DNA of 64,000 bases from Manduca sexta (taxonomy: Eukaryota > Arthropoda > Insecta > Lepidoptera > Sphingidae), in assembly GCF_014839805.1 (NCBI RefSeq), contig NC_051117.1, positions 5,332,001 through 5,396,000 on the forward strand, given 5' to 3'. The number at the start of each line of letters is the position of its first letter. The stretch's first letter is position 1. The notes beneath the pieces were generated by a model, which ran no database searches, had not been told where the DNA came from, and saw nothing but the letters and a program-made list of their open reading frames with translations. Shown piece after piece: positions 27,401 through 42,400 of this stretch. Position numbers and translations under genes: made by a program.

Positions 27401-30400
27401 TTTGCTGTAACAATGTTTTTGATTGTTACGAATTTTAACAACTGACGAGTGCACTATACTCATAAAATGGTGGAGCAAAATCAGTGGAGTTATAGGTTTT
27501 TTTTAGATCTGGACAGGTGACCTAATAAAAGTTGCACGATGTCGCTAGATGCGGGCCGCTTTTTATACGTCGATCTGGACTTTTTGGGGGAGCCCCATGT
27601 TCATCAGTTGACATCCTGCGGCTGATGATGATGATAGGCCTTATCATCAGAATCAACATTCTAACCCTTGGAAAGATGACGTGATATAATTCACTTATAT
27701 ACCAGAAATGGTTTCAAAATATGATGTTTATAAGTGTTGAAACGACGCAATGCGCAAACTTTTTTATATGTCGTAAATAGCAATGTAAATGACGGATGGC
27801 GCCATTCTATAGAGCAGCTTTTAAGATAATTCAATTTTCTCGAAACATTTAAAACTGTCATTCTGTGGGTTTGTTCGTTTAGGGATAATTGTGTCAAATT
27901 GTGGTTGAAATTAATTGTACGTTAACACAGTGTGATGGTGCACAAAATGCCAATAAATGGCGTGCCAAAGCGCTAATATTATCTAATCGCGTGCAGTCAG
28001 CGCGAACTTGCAACTCGTCCAAGCCTTTGTATCTGTATATTAATCGACCATTAGGGCACTCGCCCACTAAGGTGAAAAGACTAAGCATTTTCAGTATTTT
28101 GTGCTATTCTATCGATAAGTAATTTTCTTGGTTTTATTTTGCTGTGGATGTACGCCCTCAACTTGGCCAATTGCTTTGGCCCCGAGTAACACCCGCCAAA
28201 TGGTTTTAATACTTGTTACAAGCTCTGTTACTGTATTATTGAATGCAATTTGTCCCGTATTGTGTTAACTGCAGACGGGTTAGATAGTTATATTCCATTG
28301 GCCAAATCAAATGACGCGCAAACATACTCTTGGAAATGGGCAATAAATATACAACAGCCACAAATGGTGTGATCGCGCGCATTTCGCGCGCTGCGGTCGC
28401 GCGTTTATTTATCTAGGCTTAGTACCCAGTGTCACCGACATTCCGCTCGTAATTCGCACCGTATGCGAAAACAATTATGTAAAATTTAATTGAATATTAA
28501 ATCAACCACGCTCATTGCAGACGTAAGTTTAAATTATATGGCAGTCGATAGTTGTCGCGTCGGGCGCGTGCCGCGGTTAATTTGAGAGCAGCTAGACGAT
28601 ATTAATAATACTGTTTGTGGGCACATGCAGGCGTGAAGATTTGATTAAGGCGGCGTAGTGTTTGAATAATTAGGAAGCAAACAGGTCTTGTAAACAAATA
28701 CTTACTGAAATTATTTGTCGAATTAATTATAGTAATTCTACCTATAGAATTAGAAGAAACCCTGCTTGTGACTGGATTCATTGAGCATTGAAAGTTGCAA
28801 AATATATCAACAATCACTGGATGGCGGATACTCATATTGTAATAGCACAAGCTGAACAAACGAGCTACTGAGTTGGTAGGTAAATGATCACTACAGTCTT
28901 ATAATTTCCACAATTTACGAAGGTATCGAACATGCGTTATTTCGTCTAAATAATAATGAATGAAACGTTTTGAACTTAATATGTAGCAGCTCAAGGCATC
29001 CAACAAAGTCTTAAAATAAAAAAGAAACTTTAATACGACGTAATAAAGTATAACATTAGGTCAGTAGCAACATCCAAAATGGATAAAAAGTAACGTCAGA
29101 TCCAGACGGCAGACAGGTGCACAAACCTCGGCAGACGTTAATACCCAAATGCATAAGTTCATACATAATATAGCCCGGGTGGGACGGAGAAAATTTTGTT
29201 TCCGCTGTCGGATTATGTACCAGACAGGTTGTTTATTATGTACCCATTATTCTGTGCTACGACAGACTTCACAAACCAGCCTTATAGTCATTATATATAT
29301 CATAAGAAGTTTTTATGGGTCAATATTTATTGTTGACGGACTATAAACTAAATAAATATTTCGGAAGTGCCAACATCTGAGTTCTTTAAGTACGTTTATT
29401 AAACAATAAAAAAGAGTTGTCGAGTTATATAAATAAGCCTAGTTATTGATGGTGGTATTGCAAAAAAATATTAAAAAAAGCTTTATTATAATTGTCTACA
29501 TAATATATATTAATATACCTATACTTTTGAAAATATATTGACGTAATAGCGATGGTAAATGCCTTTCACAAAACTATATAGACCGAACTATTTAGACGCA
29601 TTCCAACAAAATAAGTAACCAGACGAAAAAATATCTTTCACAAATTCTTTCGTCTATAAAGCTACATATTTCTCGTGTTATACTATATGGAATTTATTAT
29701 GTACTTTAACTGGCTGTAGAACTCTTCAAGTGATGCCCTAATTCAGTTTAAAACGTTATGAGTAAATAGTTTTTTTCGTCCTTATCTCTCTCGACAGAAA
29801 ATTATTTTTCTGAATAAATTTGTTCATTTTCTGGGGCTAAAAATAGCTTATATTATGTTAATCCGAGACTTTGAGTATCTTTACCATAAATTTTAATCAA
29901 ATCCATTCAGAAGTTAACTATTTTTTCATAACTCATTTTAAATTTTCTTCATATTTCGATTCTAATATAATCGTGGTTACCAAAGTTGAGCCCATAGAAA
30001 CTCGTTTGTGTATCTGCAATACAAAGGGTATCTAGTACCGATTATTTAACCAAGTACTTACGTACAGAGTAATTATCACGTTTAATAAACAGTTCAAAGA
30101 CCGCTGATGTTCTCGTATGCAACGATCATCGACTTTCGTTCATTTATGTCGAGTTAATTATGAAACGGAAAGTTTTGCTTGGCTATTTGGTTATTGGAAA
30201 GCCCTTTCGTATATTAAGTTTGATTTAATGATGTTTCGCTTTCACTTTTACTGTACTATGTAGGTGCTCAATGTGTTTTTTTAATAACTACAATCCACAA
30301 GAGTCAATTTTGAATTTACATTATAATAATAGGTTATATGCTTTGTTGTTTGTTGCTTTGACATCAATAATGTATTTTTACTTGTTTGCTTGCTGTACGC

Positions 30401-33400
30401 GTTGTAGACTAGAATTACGGGAATGATTCGTCGACAAAGCGAAACGGGCATGGAGAGCGTACAATACAATAAGCTCCACAATACCAGCTCGTGCAATGTT
30501 CACGTACATCTGAAACAACGTATCCTTTCACAGATGCGCCTATACGTCTCACTGATAAACTCCAATCTCCTCTGAATGGATTCATAACGCCGCTGGCCGA
30601 CGCGATGAATATCTAAGATACTATGCCACAGATACGTGCACGATATAGCTCTGAATACTGCCTAATGAACTATAGACAACCGTAAACCGAATCATGGTAA
30701 TGCATTGTCGCAATCTGCCAGTCGACTACGTTACGTTGATTCAGTTTGGGAGTTGGGACCTGGTTGCGAACTATGCATCCGCGCCATTAAAGTTGCCAGC
30801 AACGAGTTTGCAGCGATATGTATCGCTTAACGTTGTTAGCCCGGCCGGACGGAAGCTGATCGAATACTAGATTATAAAATTGGCGCTGTCCAAATTGGGT
30901 TGTGTGACGTCGGTGAACTCAATTCCACTGTGCAAGAAGTAAGCTAGTTGACGTGCGAAAATGTTTTCGCTGCGGCTTTCCTGCGAGTTATACTAAAAAA
31001 ACAGTCTCGCAGCTCGTGCAAGGGTTCAAAGAAATCTCGCTTCAGGTTTTGGAAACGTTCATATGTCACAACTCGCACAGTTGTTCCATATTCTGTCATC
31101 GCTAACAAAGGCATAAGCTGAGATCTGTTCTGTCACAGCTCAACATTCATGTGTACTGGTTAACGCTGACGAACTTAAGTATAAATTATTTAGTGTCACA
31201 TACGAAATAAAAAACGTGGCGAAACTTTCACGTCATTGGAATGTTTTATTATCATCGTTCGATGTCGGTGTCGAAGAAAAATGACCACTCGGTCTTTGAT
31301 ATCATATTATCACAAATATAAGCAGATGTACGTGTACACTGCACGTTAATGTATTCGGGATGAATCCCCGCCCGCGCATGTTTGACGAATATTTATTATA
31401 ACTGTCACATGCTCGTGAATACCGCGCTTTAGGAGATTCGACCGAACTAACAATATTAGGGTAAGTACATGCAGTGGCCTAGGAAAACACGGCCCGGTAA
31501 TCTCGTAGGATTCGACTAAAGCTTGTATACAACGGAATAATATTCATGTTTGGCGTGCCGCCGAGAATATTTCCGACAACGACACATAAGATTTGCGGCG
31601 AAAAAGTGAAAGTTGTTACACACGACGTTGTATGACATATTTTTTGTGTGGCTCTATTTTGAGAAACTCTTTTTTCTTTGTAGGTTTATTATAATATTGG
31701 ACTCTGATAAGTAAAACATGGTTTCTGCCTCGTGTATTTTGTTTACGAAAATTTAATCGTGGGATGAGTTTAGTTTTTCTGTTTTAAACTTATTTAAAAT
31801 TTCGCCGTTTTCTAAATATTAATGTTCATGTTTCTAGCGAGATGTTATGTAATTTCTGATGGTATTAATTATTAGTATGATACGGTTCGTCGGTCTGAGT
31901 TCATTTCCATTTGGATTAATAAACGTCTGCTCGTTAATAAGTTTGTTTAGTCTGTAATCTGTCTGCAGCTGGAATACACGGTTTGTATTGACAATACTGG
32001 AATGCGTATTGGTATTAATATTACGTTTGGGCGTTAGTTTGGAAATTTGGTGATTTCAGACTACACTTTAATTCAAAAATAGATATAATACCATATATTT
32101 TATAGGAGGGAAGAAAGTGGAAGTGCTGAAGAATGGAAAGGCCTTGGTCCAACAGAGACACGTCTTTAAATCATAGAAAAAATCCGTATCATATTTAGCA
32201 TATATTATAAAACCACACTTATTGTCAAATCTATTAAGATTCCAATTCTATTGTCTTTAAATGGACGATAGGCGGCGTTCCAAGTCACAATTCTACGATA
32301 ACAAGTATTGATTGATGTATTTTTAAATTGAAATCGTGTCGTACATTAGGCACGAAGGCGTGCATTATCTTTCCAACAAACAACACATTGTTGTGTGACA
32401 AGAATTATATTTCTATGATTATTACGTTAATGAATGTACTTTTGTTCACTTGTTTATCGTAATGAGGATCCTGCTGATTATTTTTGTTAATGGACTTGTT
32501 GTGCAAAAATTGTCTTTCTCTACATTACCACTATTTCTGGCTAAAGGACGGCGAAATATTATAATTTTTATTGTAGCTGGGTTTGCATTGAAGATGGTGA
32601 GTAAGGATGGCAAATTAATTCTTTTAAGAACGTTTCTATTATTATTGGGGGACATTACTTATTGTAAATGGCCTGCGTCAACCACGAAATGTAGAGATTT
32701 CAATGTTTGCTTCCAACATTTTGAAACAGGGGATATAACCCTAGCATTATGGTTCTATAAGATTGTCGGAAATTGAAAACTAAATTCTCATGTGAGGGTT
32801 AAAAGAAATTGCTCGACGTAGTCAATTGATACTAATGTGTCATTGTTGAGGATTTTTAAGATGAACTGAGTCATAGACCATTTAGCCAGGAGTTCTTGGC
32901 AAGTGTTTGGACCAATTTATTTGATATTGAAAGAAGAGATAGAACTTTATTAGGTTTTTGTTAGACTTAGGATGTTTTTAAATCCAAGCTACATTTAGTG
33001 CAGTATTAATTTTCTAGATGAAATCTGGCTTGTTCAATATCTACAGATCCTTTTAACAACTTCGCTTGACTTTAGTTGACATCTATAGCCCTCTAAACGA
33101 CGTCTTTACGCCTTACGTAGTACACCTTGTTTATGGTTATTGTGGGCGATCAAATTTAAGGAAAGACCATGACATTTATACGTTCTAAATAAAAATGATT
33201 GCTCACGTAATTATAGGTAACAAGAATAATTGTCTCGTACACAAATTGTAAGAATCCTTACATATTAAAACAATCATTTATCAACGTAATCAGAGCTTAA
33301 GATAGTTAATTGAAAATTATTATCTGCTATTGTCTGGAAAGGTTCGTTGACCCGCGACAGTCAAGTGTTTTGGTACTCATTCCACTGGTAAGGTAAACCG

Positions 33401-36400
33401 ATTATATTAATTAGTATTTAGGCGTAAGGATTTCTTCGTCTAATTCCCACTAAGCTTTATAGGTATTTTGTAAGTAGATGCTTTGTTTTAACAATTAATG
33501 AAAGTATTAACATTGATTTAATGTACAATATATGGTTTTAGTGTTAGATATTAGCGCAGTTGGCAACAGTTAGGTGCCAAGCCGCATTGGGCCGGCATGG
33601 CTATGTGCGGACTGAGGCTTAGCCCTTTTTTGTTTTATTTTTTTTTATAAGAATTAGTGACGGAACGAGCAAAGCCTTCACCTGATACCTAATTTTAACT
33701 ATAGACCTACCGTGAGCGGGCGTCAGACTCACCAAACTGCTCCTATTGTGAAGTGAGTGAAAATGTACCAGCATATTTGTCAGAGTGTGTGCGGAGTTGA
33801 TCTGATAGTTTAGTCAATAATATAGAGGAATGAAGAGTGTATTGTCGGCTTCTACGACAGAGGGCTTAAAAAAACATTCTAAAGGTATGAAGGGGAAATG
33901 TGTAAGCACCGATCAAAATGAATGCATGGAACGGCAGTTGTTACATACGACAAAGTTCCATAAACAAGGATTTTAAAATATCTATACGCAACTAATTACA
34001 TAATCTTTTTTATATAAGGTGGCTAAACGAGTAAGTTGATAACCTGCCGGTTAAAACATTGTCGCCCTTCAATACCTAAGAAATCATCAATGCATTACCA
34101 ACCTTTGATGTAGAATTAGGTGTTCCTAAAAGCATCTAAAGAACAGGAATGACAAGGAAGTGTCGCTTCCTATGTATACAGTAACTTCGTGTTATGTAAC
34201 TCGTTCTCGGATTTCGCGTACCGCGCTAAGAATAACCCGGCAAATATGCAACTATGTAGTTTTTCCTTTAGACGTTTTTCCTACCGCGGCGCGCGCTTGC
34301 ATAATTGAGTTGCTGTGTTGTTAGTCATATTATTATGGTTAATTTGATTTTTATTCTATACACGTTTTGATTGTAATCGAATGTTGGTGCTTACGATTAC
34401 TGGCTATAGGTATATTAGGTTTTATGTTCGTCAATAAGGTCACACCTTTTTGAATGTAATTGTTGGAATGTTTGCTTCTTTCGCCAATCAATTGCGAAAT
34501 ATTAGGCATCGTTTTGGGCTTCGTATTTTATATGCTATTGGATGATGTGTATTGTGAAGCCACCATTAACTGCGAGATTCGCGATTCCACAATCAATTTA
34601 TGCAATCAATTGAGTGTAATAAGGTTTTGATGATAACAGCAAATCTGTCCTACTTTGATTGTTTATATTTGAGCTTTTCCTACTCTTTACGGATAAAAGT
34701 GTCAAGCTTATATTAATGGGTAACCAAAATCGTTTCCAATTAAATTTGCTGCCTATGTAACCGACAGGCGATCGTCGCCCTGCGGTGGAGGCTACGTTTG
34801 TAGCACGAATGAATTTTGATTTACTCAGTATCAATTCCTATAGCACCGCGTCCGATATAGGACCGCTTGCACGCGGCAAACCAAAATTCAATCAAATCGA
34901 ATATCGGAGCGTATCGCTTGTAGGTATTTTTTATCCAGTTGAATAACTACTAGCGTATGCGTGAGGATATCTGACACGATAGCTTTTCCGTCAGGAGTTA
35001 CAATGAGACATCAGACAGCGAATGAGAAATTTTTCAAAAGGAAACCCTACACAACATATAGGTACTAATATGCATAAATGGGGTCTGCAAATCGTTCTGA
35101 TGATGATTAGATTCTGTATAAAGGGAAGCCGACAAGAATCGGGTTATGTGGACCAGTGGCGAAGGATGAAGTCTTCCAAAAGGTAACCCGACGCAACATA
35201 TAGGTATTTTCTAATAATATGCATAAATGCGGTCTCCAAGTGTAATGATGATTCGATTTTACATTAATTACGAAAGGGAAGCCGTTAGAAATTGGATTAT
35301 ATGGACCCTTCACCACCACTGTCAGACAGGTACACTTGTCCATGCAATCCGCCTTGTGACCATAAACGCGAAACGTCAGGAGTAAAGATGAAACAATTTT
35401 ATTAGTAGTTTCATTTCGATGCACGTGACTTGTTGGCGTACTTTTTTGTTGCATTGTACTGTTAATGGATTGTTCAGTGTAGTCAGTTTGTCGTTTGTTA
35501 TTGCATTACGTTCGTAGCGGATTCGTAGATGCGTACCTCTCGTCCTTTAGGCCAGTCTTTCTCAAACTTTTTGCTGTAGAGTATGGAACGTCCCCGTTAC
35601 CTACTTAAACCGAGGTTGACATCCGCAAGCAATTTTTGCCATGTAAACTATCACGGCAATATGACTTGTGTGAATTTTGAAGCTCGCTACGAGTCGCTAG
35701 TGTAAACGCATCTGGAAACTCTTGCCCAATATATTGGTCTAAACTAAGCTTAAGGTTATAGCTCAAGGTCCATTTTTCATACATTTTGTTTCACCTTTAA
35801 TCTGGGTAACTAAACAAGTATTGACAAGTAAGTAAATTTCGTCGTATTAAATTTTAAAGGCCGAAATATCCATGCATATTAATTATTTTTACGTTTTTCT
35901 TTCAACTGCGAGAACTAATCACTAACTAGACGTGAATTTAAATTCTTTACTTGTCAATACTTGTTTAGTTACCCAGATTAAAGGTGAAACAAAATGTATG
36001 AAAAATGGACCTTAAGCTATAACCTTAATTACGTCTATGAATCTGTGTTGTAACAATATGTCTGTGTTGTTGCAGCAACGGTCCGGTGGAGGGCGCGTAC
36101 GGGCCGCAACACAGTCCCGTATCGCGCTCGGACGCCTCCACCGAGGACGCGGAGCTGTCCGCCGCTTTGGCGCACCAGCACCATCTAGCTATGCAGGTAA
36201 GTGGTTGTATGTTGACAGTTGTAATTATTATGCCGGTTTTTAATCTTGTACAGTAACGGCGGGACAGGGTGCGGGGGGGGGGGGTTTAGTGACAACTGTC
36301 AATGCTCATCATAATTTTCTTTTGTTAACTTATCCTACAAAAGGTTCTTTTTTACTAGTAGTAAAGAACGCTTATTGTTCAAAAATCTATTTTCTAAAAG

Positions 36401-39400
36401 TGTCATTACATTTTAAATAAGTTTACTTCAATAGTCCGAGAATGTTAAAACTTAAAATACATAAAGTCCGTCGTCAATCGATACTCTTATCTAGATGCGA
36501 CTCCACTTGCAATCGGGTGCAGTGGAAGTACGGCTCGCATAAAAAATAGCATTGATATTTTGATGTTTATTCTCAGGCGGGTGATTATCCAGTGGTGGGC
36601 GGCGGCGTGGACCCCGACTACGGCCAGTATGTGTCCTCCCCTGCGGCCCACTACAACCACATGGCACACCTCACCATGGCGCCATCGCAGAAGTACCCAC
36701 ACGTAAGAATTTCTTACTATTTCATTTTTGATGATCCGTCTCGAAATTAACTTTTCACTGCGAAGCGCTGATCTAACCATTTACCACAACGTGGGACGAG
36801 GCACACATAGCGAAAAGTGCGTGACTTAGTTGCAACTCTGCCTACTGCTTCGGGGATAAACCGTCATTGTGTCTTAAAAAAAGTGAGTCCGTGATCGTTC
36901 TGCACCTAGGATTGTTTGTTAATTTGGGCTGTTTGAAGTAATCTAAGTACAGCTTTATTATGTAAAGAAAAAACATTCATATTTAAAATGAATAATGTAT
37001 AATAATACCTTCGGCACAGTCAGATATAGAAAGTAGTTGAACTAAATATTTTTTTTCAAATCTCCTTTAAACTTTTGTGTCCTCATCAATAAGCCTTTTT
37101 TTTGTAGTAGAATAAACTTCGTATGGTAATATATTCCATATAAAGCCTTCTGAAGTTTCGAAATTATTCAGCTACTTTTTGGCTAAATGTACACAAGTAC
37201 ATATCCAATAGATTCAAACTATATCTTATTCTTCGATAAAAAAATATTAGCAAACAAAAAATAATTTTGTTCCAAGAACTTTGTTGGAATAATGATATTG
37301 TGTAACACCATCTCGTTACACACTTTGAAGGTAATATATTTCCATAATTTCCAAGTACATTTCACCTTCAGACCGGCTATTTTGATGGAAACCCTTTTGT
37401 GTACGTACAACGCTTTGAACTTGACAGCGTAATCAATTTCGAAAGGGCTAAGATCACAATCGTAGACTGCCTTTTGTCGCTTCACTTTGAGGAGATTGCG
37501 TTTGCATCAGTTTTCTCGAGATTCAATATGTTTACCGGTTTTACTTTGGCGTAAAATGCATGTTGAATTTGGGCCTCATATTTGGAAATGCGAATTGGAT
37601 TAAGGTCAGAGGATCCTGTCTTCCGGATTTATGTATTTAAAGATGTGGCCGAAAGGTGTATTGAAATCATAATGATTTCTTATGTTTACGCGAATGTTGG
37701 ACATTAAAATTAAACAATTTTTCTGATTTCATCGCGGTTTTTTTATTTCAACTTTCTCCCAACGTATAGAAGACTTTGCAGCTGTCGTGGTCACGGCCGG
37801 GGAACTTAAATTAAGTTAAATATAAAAACCGCGAAATCCGCAAAGTAGCTTAATTATAATGTATTAAAATCAGTTATTAAATTTTTTACCTACGTCTATA
37901 TAACAGCGTTTTAGTTACTATGTATAAATAATAAATATTTTGAGCGCGTTTGACTAGCAGCCATTACTCATGGTGAAAAACAGGTTTTAATCGAGTCGAC
38001 ATAAATGCCTTATATATATGATGGCAGGCTAACATGATTCCGGCGATCGTAGAGAAGCGCATCTCTTGTTGGTCTATATTATACAAGGACTATTGCATCA
38101 AATCTAGTGGAGTCACTTTGTCTTAAAAAAACAACGATCATTTTAATTACATCCAATATCGCCATTAATCAATTTGAATTATATTTATCCTTTCTCCAGG
38201 TGACGACAAAGACGACGATAGCCTAGTTGGGTGTGGAACGGACTGCCGAGGCGAATGTCCGCAGGTTCAAATCCCAAGGGCACACACCTCTGACTTTTCT
38301 AAAAAATCATGTGTGTATTTTTTGTGAATTTATCGTTCGCTTTAACGGTGAAGGAAAACATCGTGAGGAAACCTGCACATCTGAGAAGTTCTCTATAGGA
38401 ATTTCGAAGGTGTGTGAAGTCTACCAACCCGCACTAGGCCAGCGTGGTGGACTAAGGCCTAATCCCTCTCAGTAGTAGAGGAGGCCCGTGCTCAGCAGTG
38501 GGCAAGTATATAATACAGGGCTGATATTATTATTATTATTTCTCCAGGTGATGGACTCCGTATCAGTCAGCGGGGGCGGTAGTTACGCCGGCGTGGGCGG
38601 CGCGGGGGGCGGGGGCCACTACGGCACATACGGCCACTACGCCGCTGCCGCGTACCCCCCACAACCCACTTATATGGTGGACGCTTCGCAGGTCCCCCCT
38701 TATATGGCACAGGTAAACCCGTGAATCGCCTAATGTTCTCGTGTATTGATACGGTCTTACAATAAGCTAATAGATCAGTCAATGAAAATGTCATTAATAC
38801 AAATATTTTTGTAAGTCGTCCGGGAATTAGATAGCGATATTTTTATAAAGATTATGCTTTATTATTTAACAATTTTATAAATAATGTTAATTATATATTT
38901 TTTTATCGTGTCGGTAATTAATCATTTTGTTTTTGGGCCTACATAATTATAACTACTATCTGATGGTAAAATACCGTACTATCAACAACCAGTTGATTCA
39001 AAATGTCTTTATGTGTATGTATTGTGTGATCAGGAATACGTGGAAGGTGGCGGTAGTGCGTCGCCTCGGAGCGCTTCTCCCGGAGCTCTCCCGCAGCACA
39101 ATTTGCATCTGCAGCAAAGGTAAGCACAGCAATACACAGCTTAAATTAATAAGTTTTTAATACACTGCTAAATTTAGAAGTGGACTTATAAACGGGCATT
39201 GCGTACTGGTTAATTTGTTTTCAATTGGTGTGGGTACTTTCAGCTATTCGATCTGCACGCATTTATCGATATACAATATAAATTTTATCGATATTTGCAA
39301 ATAATTTAATTTGTGTTTTTTTTTTTTTTTATATTTTAACCGCATGATTTTAAAGATCATTGCCAGATTACATTTATATTTGTAAATCTTCCTATGCACA

Positions 39401-42400
39401 ATGTGATTTGACATTAGGAGTGATATATAGAAAATGATATAATTAGTAACAGAGTAAAATGTATCTTCAAAACATAATTAATTCTCTATTCATACAATTA
39501 TCAATGAATAAAAACCAAATTAAAATGAAATCTCCGTTAATATGTCATGTCAAGGGATCAAATTAAATAGACCGCGGTCCGTATTAGCTAATGCCTAGAA
39601 TGTCGATCTCTGACCCACGCTCGAGTCACGTTGATAAACCAGATGACTGGATGAGTGAGTAATCCGCTTACTGCAATGCTGATTAATGTAGGTTAATGAT
39701 GTATTAAATTGATTGTTTTTATAGTGTATGTGTGATATTATTACGGCTTGATTAAGAAAATAAAAAAATTGCTTTTAGGACGCCACTATAGCCTGACCAG
39801 GAAAATAATAAACCTGCTGTGAGTGCGCCATTTTTGATTTCGTTTTCAAGTTAAAATTGTGTTGTTGTTTTAGCAAAACATGGCGAGATGTTTTATTTTT
39901 CTGGTCAGGTCCGGTAAACTGTGTGTTTGTCGGATATTATCGATTATAAGTAATATGCTCGGGATAGGCTCGCCCTCTATCACGTCGTGGAAGCGAAACA
40001 GTTGAGTGGCGAATTGTGGGTGGAATCTTTGCGTCTCTGCCTACCCATACAGGGATACAGGCGTGAGTCTATGTATGTAAATATGAATGTTGTATAACTA
40101 TGTTAATCATGTGTTGAAAATAATCGAATAACTATAGTACATTTGAAAAGAACTATTTTGTAGTTATTTTACTACTGATGCTTTAGGAATTTTCGAAAAT
40201 ATTATTAATGAATCATATATAATAATCTTGGTCTTTTGTTTACTAACTAAAAATATAATTATATGGTACCATACGCATAATATGCTTTATTTCTTTCTGA
40301 CTTAGAGAATAACTTTATCATGTTGCCATTGTGAGTACCTAATAAGTAATAAAAGTTTGTAACTTGTAAGTAAACTAATAAAACATAAGTCGGACAATGT
40401 GATCTTATAACAATATTATTCTTTCATTTAGAATCTATGTATCATCAGACTGTGATATATTACCATTAGGAGTCCGCTTAATTTAATAGCACAAATAACT
40501 CCTAAAGTTACATTTAAACAATAAAAAAATCTTGTATTTTTTTTACTCTGTAGTCTATACCTTAAACTGATTTTGAAAAGAGCAACACTAGAAATTCTGA
40601 CCCGTTCTTCTCTGGTGATAACTGCTTTTCCGAACTGATGGTAGAGTTAAATTTTTGGTGAAATTAAATTCTATACATAGACCCTACTGCAGTGGTGCGG
40701 GGGTCTGATAGAATGTCGACTGACTGATTACCCCTCGCCAGTCGACACAATTATGCCGGCCTGTTAGAACCGGATATACACAGGCTGATCCCGGAACCCT
40801 ATATACTCACATTTAGTTTAGGTATGGTTCGGTATTTGTATACATGGATACACTCAAGAAATATTTATTGGTAAGTGAGTGTATATAAGTCTCCTTGACA
40901 TATCAAACTAACATAAAACTTGACGCTGCACAATACTTTTCTGTTTGGATTTCCTTCCGTTACTTTATCGCTATAAATCCTCAAAGAAAATCTTTTCGCC
41001 AAGTGTATTGACGATTTGGTTACAGTTAGCGAAACTTTTCTAATCATTTGTTGGATTGATTTATTAACTGTCTTATTTATTGCGTAACTTGGACGTGTTA
41101 TTTGTAATGGATGTGTAGAACATTTTGGTCTATTTTCGCACATTCGGTGATATTGGACGGGTCATTCCTTATAAGAAATATTCTAAAATGTTAGTCATAA
41201 AATAAGTCATATTTATAATTTTTTTTATATTTCATTGTCGCCGGTTGAATAAACTGCCTTCATCTTCTCGATTCCCAATCATGAGCATTCATGGATAATG
41301 AAGATCACTTATCATTCCCTAGACCTATTCATTTATTTTCCTACATAAAATAATGACTAGTTCTCAAACAAACCATTCTTCCTTTCAAAGTTTATGCCAC
41401 TAACAATAACGATGATTTTAGAACCTTACAAACTTTGACAATAAAAAAAAATAATTATCATTACCTTCCATAATTGCAGGTACGACTCAGCGTCGCTGGA
41501 GCAGCTCGGGCGCCATTACTGCGTGACGTCACCGCGCGGCGAGTACGCGGGCGATGCGTACGGGTACCAGCACTACCCCGCCGCGTACGACCCGCAGCCG
41601 CACCAGCCGCCGCCGTTCAAGGTCAGTCGATAAGGGTCAAGGTCAAAAAGGGTTCAATAATGTTAAGGAAAAAAAATATGATTAAGAATCATTTTCTATT
41701 TAACTCAACCATCCTAATAATCATTAGTGTGAATGTATCGAGTTGAATCGTTAAAAAATCAATCATACATCATATATTCAGCTGCTTGAGTATATTTATG
41801 TAGAATTATTATTGCCTCAACAGGATTCACAAAATGGTTTGAGCATGGGCAGCGCCGGAGGGCAATCCATGTACGGCGACGAAGAGGAACTTCAGAAGCA
41901 AATGGCGAACATGGCTTTGGGTAAGCTAATTTTTTATCATATTTTCCTAAATGTACTTATTAGAAAATTGTTGTATTTGCGACCACGCAAGCCTAAAAGT
42001 ATTACTTCAAGATTCAAATTTGTAGCAGTCAGTTTGCAGTTATTGTTAACGCGGTAAAAATAATTGTGGATGTCGACTTTTGCAAGTTTTCTTTGCTAAT
42101 CTGAACCTCTCTTTGTAGATTAACTGTTACTCTGGCACTGCATAAGGTCATAGGCGCAGGTAGCCGGTTACTGTTACTAAGACAGTAACTCGGTTGCTTA
42201 ATCAATTTAAATGGTATATATTTATATCTCATTGTGTTATTCCAGTCCACGGCGGCGTCGGCGGGAGGGAGGACGGCGGCGGTCTCCAATGGCGCGACCC
42301 GAACCTGCCCGAGGTGATCGGCTTCCTCAACTCGCCCTCGGATGTGGTGAAGGCGAACGCGGCCGCGTACCTACAGCATCTCACCTACATGGACGATCCT

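Larger units (their letters stand above)
12540..36075 (+). other. Giant first intron of p120ctn (between exons 1 and 2)
   Basis: About 23.6 kb of AT-rich sequence between the exon 1 donor and exon 2 acceptor. I find the candidate cassette exon (14801-14980), repeat remnants at 13796, 27540, 33578, 35037 and 35553, the CRE pair, and the MITE at its 3' end. Stretches 14981-25200 and 28300-35000 show nothing else I can support. Long first introns often carry enhancers; this is inference. Confidence 0.6.

Noticed and set aside
31440..31466. Strong donor-like TTAGG|GTAAGTA that could end an alternative first exon
   Set aside because: No ATG in the phase-compatible frame (a TAA comes first) and no acceptor or promoter signal to support an exon.
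38227..38475. 82-codon frame before exon 4
   Set aside because: It is read-through of the SINE body, not a gene.
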